The notes beneath the pieces were generated by a model that saw only the letters and a list, made by a program, of their open reading frames with translations, did not search any database and was not told where the DNA came from. A program made the translations under genes and the position numbers. From Spirochaetia bacterium (GTDB lineage Bacteria; Spirochaetota; Spirochaetia; DTKZ01), in assembly GCA_031270615.1 (NCBI GenBank), contig JAISXE010000069.1, positions 1-8,501 of the forward strand: a DNA stretch of 8,501 nt, in the 5' to 3' direction. The first letter of the stretch is position 1. The number at the start of each line of letters is the position of its first letter. Below, piece after piece: positions 5,837-8,501 of this stretch.

Positions 5837-7945
5837 ATGGAACACAGGAATTTAACCGCTGGCCACACGAAAAACACAGACTTCTTGATCGAAACGCCTG
5901 GTCTTTGCCGGTGTTTGTCCGTGTTTGTCGTCCGGGGTTTTTCGCCTTTCCCGTCGCGCCCCTTAAGGCTTTTCCTTTTTGTCGCGTTCCTGCTTGCCGC
6001 GCGGGGGCTTCCCGCCCAGGAGTTCCCGCCTTCGCACCCGCTTTCCCTGTACCGCCGGGGGACAGCCGCCGCCGCAGACGGGGACTACTACCGGGCCATA
6101 GAATTCTTCCGCGACGCCCTGTCGAAAAATCCCGCCTACCTTGACGCGGGGCTGGCCCTGGCGGAAATCTATTTCCGGCTGGAAGAGTACGACCAGGCGC
6201 TCGACCTGGTAAAAAAAGCCCTGGCCCTGTCCCCCTCCTCGGAGGGGGCGCGGGTCCTGCACGGCAGGATCCTCATCGGCATGGGGGAACTCCAGGCCGC
6301 CCGGAGCAGTTTCGAGGCTATCCTGGGCAGCCAGCCAAACAACATCGAAGCCCGCCTCGCCCTGGCGGAGCTGGACATCGCCGGAGGCAAAAACCGGAAC
6401 GCCATAAACGAATATCTTGAAACCTTGCAGATCGCCCCAGGAAACAGAAAAGCCCTGCTCGCCCTGGCGCTTATCCACCAGGCCGCCGGAAACCGGGAAT
6501 CCGCGGACGATTACTTTAATCTCGCGCTGCGCTTCCACGGCGGCTCGCCGCAGACCCAGCTTCTCGCCGGCGGGTTTTACCTGGCCCAGGGAAACCCTGC
6601 CGCCGCGCGGCGGCACGCGGGCCTTGCCCTGAACCTGAACCCGCGCTACGAAGAAGCCTACATGCTTCTGGGCCAGACCGATCTTCTGGAAGGCAAATAC
6701 CCCGCAGTGTATTCCACGGCGGACAAAGTCCTCCAACTGAACAGAAACAACCTTTCCGCCTGGTATCTGAAAGCCATAGCGGCCCTGCACATGGGAAACC
6801 CGAAAGAAGCCGTCAGCCTCCTCAGGGCGCTCCTTGCCCTGGGGCCGGAAAACGAAATCGCCCGCATCACGCTGGAAGACACCCTGAGGGGTTTTTTCCC
6901 CGTGGAGGATCCCCTGCGCGCGGAGTTCGCCGAATACCACTTTGTCCGGGGCGGCCGCTTCCTGGAAAGGGACCTCTTTTCCCGCGCATACGAGGAATAC
7001 CGCCGGGGCCTGCAAATAAACCCCTATTCCGTGGAAGGCCGCAAGGCTTTCGCGGATATTGTCCAGAAACTCGGGTTTTATGCCCGCGCCCACGCGACAC
7101 TGCAGTTCCTGCACGCGCAGAACCCGGCGGACGCCGCCGTCAGCGAAAACCTTGAAATGGGGGAAAGCCTTCTGGAAGACAGGGTTTCCCGCGAATGGAA
7201 TATCGATCAGAGCCTTGCCCCCCGGCGGAAGTTCAGCCTCTCCCTGTTCTTTGACGAAAACCTGTCCAGCCTGCTCCACCGGAATGCGGGGCTTTATCTT
7301 GGCCGGTATTTCAGCGACCTTCTGGCCGGCAGCTCCCTGCTCGCGCCGCCCGATCTCGTGCTGGAAGCGCGCAATTACGGCGAAGCCTTCCAGGAAGCCC
7401 GCCAGCGCGGAAGCGATTATTTCCTAATCCTCGGTTTTGCCGAAACCCCCCGCGAGTTCCTCATCAGGGCGGACCTGTACCTTTCCCGCACAGGCGGAAA
7501 AATCGATTCCTTCCAGGTCTACCGCACGGGAAACGACCGCGTGCAAAGCAGCATGGCCCGGCTGCTTGCCGACCTTTCCGCCAGGTTCCCCCTCCGGGGG
7601 GAGATCCTCCAGCGGGAGTTCGAGCGCGGCCTGCTCAACCTGGGCCTTGCCGACGGCCTCAAGGAAGGCGAGCAGCTCCTCATCATCCCCAAAAACGCCC
7701 TCTCCCTGAAATACGACCGCCTTGAGTTCTCCTGGAAACCGGAGGACATCCTGGGCAAACTGACCGTCAAAAAACTCGACGACCTTGTCTGCGAGGGCCT
7801 CATCGAAAAAAGCGGCTTCTTCGACAGAATCAATCCCGGGGACACGGTTTTCCGCGACACCGCCCCGCAGGACGCCCAGCCCGCCCAGCCCCCACCGGCC
7901 ATCCCCGACCGGCCGCTGTATAAAATGGTCCAGGGCCTCCGGTAA
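5837..7945 (+). CDS. Exported TPR-repeat protein
   Basis: I do not recognise a named gene; the protein is probably a periplasmic TPR scaffold. Numbering from ATG 5837, residues 1-35 look unlike a real N-terminus. A signal peptide follows: basic R41/R44, hydrophobic core 45-55, and a likely cleavage after LPA at 60. About ten TPR-like units run from roughly 70 to 430, for example YYRAIEFFRDALSKNP and YDQALDLVKKALALSP. Residues about 465-620 form a non-TPR domain. It ends in two motifs (near 587-618 and 638-672, the latter ending in INPGDTVF) that remind me of FlgT-like C-terminal domains; this is a weak impression. A Pro-rich stretch at 680-690 precedes the end. ATG 5837 has no good ribosome binding site. 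GTG 5921 or TTG 5915 would place the signal peptide at the true N-terminus, giving about 674-676 aa. The gene probably belongs to the phoH operon by proximity. Confidence 0.85.
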   Translation: MEHRNLTAGHTKNTDFLIETPGLCRCLSVFVVRGFSPFPSRPLRLFLFVAFLLAARGLPAQEFPPSHPLSLYRRGTAAAADGDYYRAIEFFRDALSKNPAYLDAGLALAEIYFRLEEYDQALDLVKKALALSPSSEGARVLHGRILIGMGELQAARSSFEAILGSQPNNIEARLALAELDIAGGKNRNAINEYLETLQIAPGNRKALLALALIHQAAGNRESADDYFNLALRFHGGSPQTQLLAGGFYLAQGNPAAARRHAGLALNLNPRYEEAYMLLGQTDLLEGKYPAVYSTADKVLQLNRNNLSAWYLKAIAALHMGNPKEAVSLLRALLALGPENEIARITLEDTLRGFFPVEDPLRAEFAEYHFVRGGRFLERDLFSRAYEEYRRGLQINPYSVEGRKAFADIVQKLGFYARAHATLQFLHAQNPADAAVSENLEMGESLLEDRVSREWNIDQSLAPRRKFSLSLFFDENLSSLLHRNAGLYLGRYFSDLLAGSSLLAPPDLVLEARNYGEAFQEARQRGSDYFLILGFAETPREFLIRADLYLSRTGGKIDSFQVYRTGNDRVQSSMARLLADLSARFPLRGEILQREFERGLLNLGLADGLKEGEQLLIIPKNALSLKYDRLEFSWKPEDILGKLTVKKLDDLVCEGLIEKSGFFDRINPGDTVFRDTAPQDAQPAQPPPAIPDRPLYKMVQGLR
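5868..5930. repeat. Imperfect inverted repeat at the 5' edge of the TPR gene
   Basis: CGAAAAACACAGAC at 5868-5881 is the reverse complement of GTCCGTGTTTGTCG at 5917-5930 in 12 of 14 positions, with a 35-nt spacer. The right arm is also part of a short tandem, GTGTTTGTC at 5911-5919 and again at 5921-5929. Repeats of this kind look intergenic rather than coding. The stretch lies before the signal peptide of the TPR protein, so it may be a 5' untranslated hairpin. Confidence 0.5.
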
Positions 7946-7966
7946 AGAGCGGGGAATTTGGGCGCA

Positions 7967-7995
7967 TTTTTGTGCCGCGCCGCGCGGCACAAAAA
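7967..7995. repeat. Perfect 13-bp palindrome with flanking T5/A5
   Basis: TTTTTGTGCCGCG (7967-7979) pairs perfectly with CGCGGCACAAAAA (7983-7995) around a CCG loop. It lies 21 nt after the TPR stop codon. The T-run is on the 5' side and the A-run on the 3' side on both strands, which is the wrong order for a Rho-independent terminator unless the U-A pairs simply lengthen the stem. It may still act as a 3'-end stabiliser or a mobile palindromic element. Confidence 0.8.
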
Positions 7996-7996
7996 C

Positions 7997-8018
7997 CGGG
8001 CTTTCCGCTCCAATTCCT
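7997..8018. repeat. 22-nt direct repeat, copy A
   Basis: This starts CGGGCTTTCCGCT and matches copy B at 8041-8062 in 19 of 22 positions. The two copies are 44 nt apart, start to start, and flank the GC-rich hairpin at 8021-8037. Confidence 0.7.
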
Positions 8019-8020
8019 CA

Positions 8021-8037
8021 GCCCGCCTGCGGCGGGC
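8021..8037. repeat. GC-only hairpin, 7-bp stem
   Basis: GCCCGCC (8021-8027) and GGCGGGC (8031-8037) form a perfect 7-bp stem around a TGC loop. It sits exactly between the two direct-repeat copies. No T-tract follows, so it is not a normal terminator. Confidence 0.75.
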
Positions 8038-8040
8038 CTG

Positions 8041-8062
8041 CGGGATTTCCGCTTCAATCCCT
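8041..8062. repeat. 22-nt direct repeat, copy B, itself a hairpin
   Basis: This starts CGGGATTTCCGCT and differs from copy A at three positions. GGGATT (8042-8047) pairs with AATCCC (8056-8061) around an 8-nt loop. An outer pairing of CCTGCG (8037-8042) with CGCAGG (8065-8070) is also possible. Confidence 0.65.
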
Positions 8063-8080
8063 TGCGCAGGGTTGCCCGCA

Positions 8081-8105
8081 GGGGAACCGCCTTTGGCGGT
8101 TCCCC
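8081..8105. repeat. Palindrome copy 1, 11-bp stem with TTT loop
   Basis: GGGGAACCGCC (8081-8091) pairs perfectly with GGCGGTTCCCC (8095-8105) around a TTT loop. The core recurs at 8342-8362 with a single base change. Confidence 0.8.
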
Positions 8106-8106
8106 C

Positions 8107-8199
8107 CAAAATGTCGCGGTCCTGGCGATGAGTATGTGCTGCGTCATAGGATGCGCTTAGCCCGCAAGCGTCTTTTGTGGGCAAAGGCGCGACATTTTG
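8107..8199. repeat. Perfect 12-bp inverted repeat enclosing a nested stem
   Basis: CAAAATGTCGCG (8107-8118) and CGCGACATTTTG (8188-8199) are exact reverse complements separated by 69 nt. After a two-base bulge, CCT (8121-8123) can pair further with AGG (8185-8187). The interior holds its own stem at 8160-8182. A 93-nt unit with closed ends and a nested stem fits either a small palindromic mobile element or a folded RNA. Confidence 0.7.
8160..8182. repeat. Nested hairpin within the 93-nt inverted repeat
   Basis: GCCCGCA (8160-8166) pairs with TGTGGGC (8176-8182) over seven pairs, one of them G-U on the + strand, and can extend by A-U and G-U pairs toward a 5-nt loop. Confidence 0.55.
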
Positions 8200-8232
8200 A
8201 CCCCATCCGGCAACCGTGGCTGCTGCCTTTTA

Positions 8233-8265
8233 GCGCGGTGGCCGCGGCCGGCGGTAAAGACGCGC
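8233..8265. repeat. GCGCG/CGCGC arms around a 10-nt GC palindrome
   Basis: GCGCG (8233-8237) and CGCGC (8261-8265) are reverse complements and enclose the exact palindrome GGCCGCGGCC (8240-8249). Short GC-only matches are easy to get by chance in this region, and the right arm overlaps the next hairpin, so this is a weak call. Confidence 0.3.
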
Positions 8266-8282
8266 ATTTGCCTTGCAAATGC
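8264..8282. repeat. Hairpin, 8-bp stem with CTT loop
   Basis: GCATTTGC (8264-8271) pairs perfectly with GCAAATGC (8275-8282) around a CTT loop. It is one of several hairpins here with exactly three loop bases. Confidence 0.7.
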
Positions 8283-8297
8283 AGTGGTGGCATACCC

Positions 8298-8323
8298 CGC
8301 GATTTTGACGGGGCAAAATCGCG
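8298..8323. repeat. Hairpin, 10-bp stem
   Basis: CGCGATTTTG (8298-8307) pairs perfectly with CAAAATCGCG (8314-8323) around a 6-nt loop, ACGGGG. An alternative CCCC/GGGG pairing (8295-8298 with 8310-8313) competes with it. Confidence 0.75.
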
Positions 8324-8338
8324 TCCGCCTGTGTGCGG

Positions 8339-8365
8339 GCGGGAATCGCCTTTGGCGGTTCCCGC
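8339..8365. repeat. Palindrome copy 2, 12-bp stem with TTT loop
   Basis: Bases 8339-8350 pair with 8354-8365 around a TTT loop, with one T-G (U-G) pair at 8346/8358. The 21-nt core at 8342-8362 equals the core of copy 1 (8083-8103) apart from one C to T change. That change keeps pairing only if the + strand is the RNA. Confidence 0.8.
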
Positions 8366-8418
8366 GTTTGTTGGTTCTGAGCCAGCAATTCCGATTTCGG
8401 AAAAATTCAAGGCTTAGT

Positions 8419-8501
8419 ATGGCCTCAACAGGGGATATTAGCGACGCTTTTTCATTTTGGGCGTATTTTTGTTTCGTGAGGTTGTTCCAAAACCCGAGAA
8501 G
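8419..8501 (+). CDS. Possible start of a gene cut by the window end (very doubtful)
   Basis: An ATG at 8419 opens a frame that stays open to the last base (27 complete codons), starting MASTGDISDAFSFW. AAGG at 8409-8412 lies six bases upstream and could be a ribosome binding site. The codons near the end (about VRLFQNPR) come from a stretch that looks more like intergenic repeat than coding sequence. There is no recognisable domain, and an open frame this short is expected by chance. Confidence 0.15.
   Translation, partial: MASTGDISDAFSFWAYFCFVRLFQNPR

Larger units (their letters stand above)
7946..8501. other. Gene-free, hairpin-dense intergenic region
   Basis: No convincing coding sequence is present in these 556 bases. 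The open frames that cross it have no recognisable motif and are continuations of shadow frames from the TPR gene. Between 7967 and 8365 it holds a run of short perfect hairpins, most with three-base loops, plus direct and inverted repeats listed separately. The last 100 bases are more A/T-rich and may lead into the next gene. Confidence 0.75.

Noticed and set aside
5963..7279. Minus-strand open frame (438 codons) opposite the TPR gene
   Set aside because: No recognisable domain. The + strand frame has clear TPR periodicity, so this is a shadow.
8107..8199. tRNA or other classical structural RNA
   Set aside because: No cloverleaf, no TTC-type T-loop and no CCA end. The folding is a long-arm inverted repeat instead.
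8209..8231. Imperfect stem GGCA...TGCC followed by TTTT
   Set aside because: Two mismatches in an eight-position stem and only four T; chance is likely in this GC-rich stretch.
8081..8365. CRISPR-like array
   Set aside because: The repeated palindrome occurs only twice, 259 nt apart, with no regular spacer unit and no cas gene in view.
7785..8417. Plus-strand open frame (210 codons) across the TPR end and the intergenic region
   Set aside because: It starts inside TPR coding sequence in another frame and runs through the hairpins. Its Pro/Arg/Ala-rich translation shows no family.
8444..8474. Weak terminator (ACGC...GCGT followed by ATTTTTGTTT)
   Set aside because: Only four Watson-Crick pairs plus two G-U pairs around a nine-base loop; too weak to call.

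Overview
The window is GC-rich bacterial DNA carrying six protein genes, all on the + strand, followed by about 550 bases of gene-free, hairpin-dense sequence. No marker gene fixes the taxon. The order phoH / 7TM-HD phosphodiesterase / ybeY / CorC-TlyC CBS protein / exported TPR protein is what I recall from spirochaetes of the Treponema group. The small TlyC-type CBS protein without a membrane domain fits this. I suggest a Treponema-like spirochaete with a GC-rich genome; this is inference from memory and no search was run.

Layout. (1) 8-1297: large membrane subunit of a TRAP transporter (DctM family), probably the last gene of a dctPQM-type operon that begins before the window. It ends in a hairpin plus T-tract terminator at 1273-1316. 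(2) 1359-1388: a good sigma70-type promoter. (3) 1408-5819: a compact operon of PhoH ATPase, PgpH-type HD phosphohydrolase, YbeY endoribonuclease and a YbeX/CorC/TlyC-type CBS protein. Each gene overlaps the next by 23, 4 and 4 nt, and two genes start with TTG. (4) 5837-7945: an exported TPR protein about 17 nt after the previous stop. Its annotated N-terminus overlies an imperfect inverted repeat, so the true start is probably further in. (5) 7946-8501: no convincing gene, but a series of perfect or near-perfect hairpins, a 22-nt direct repeat, two copies of one palindrome, and a 12-bp inverted repeat enclosing a nested stem.

How the genes fit together. PhoH (YbeZ), YbeY and YbeX are a known functional set in ribosome and RNA metabolism (ybeZYX in E. 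coli). In Firmicutes a c-di-AMP phosphodiesterase (PgpH/YqfF) sits between phoH and ybeY. Here both arrangements are combined, which suggests one transcript linking rRNA maturation and quality control with c-di-AMP turnover. The TRAP gene is a separate unit for uptake of an organic acid or similar solute. The TPR protein is probably a periplasmic scaffold of unknown role.

The most unusual part is the right-hand intergenic region. It is best explained as a cluster of dispersed palindromic elements (REP/MITE-like) or as a structured non-coding RNA. Deciding between these needs a genome-wide copy count and transcript data.
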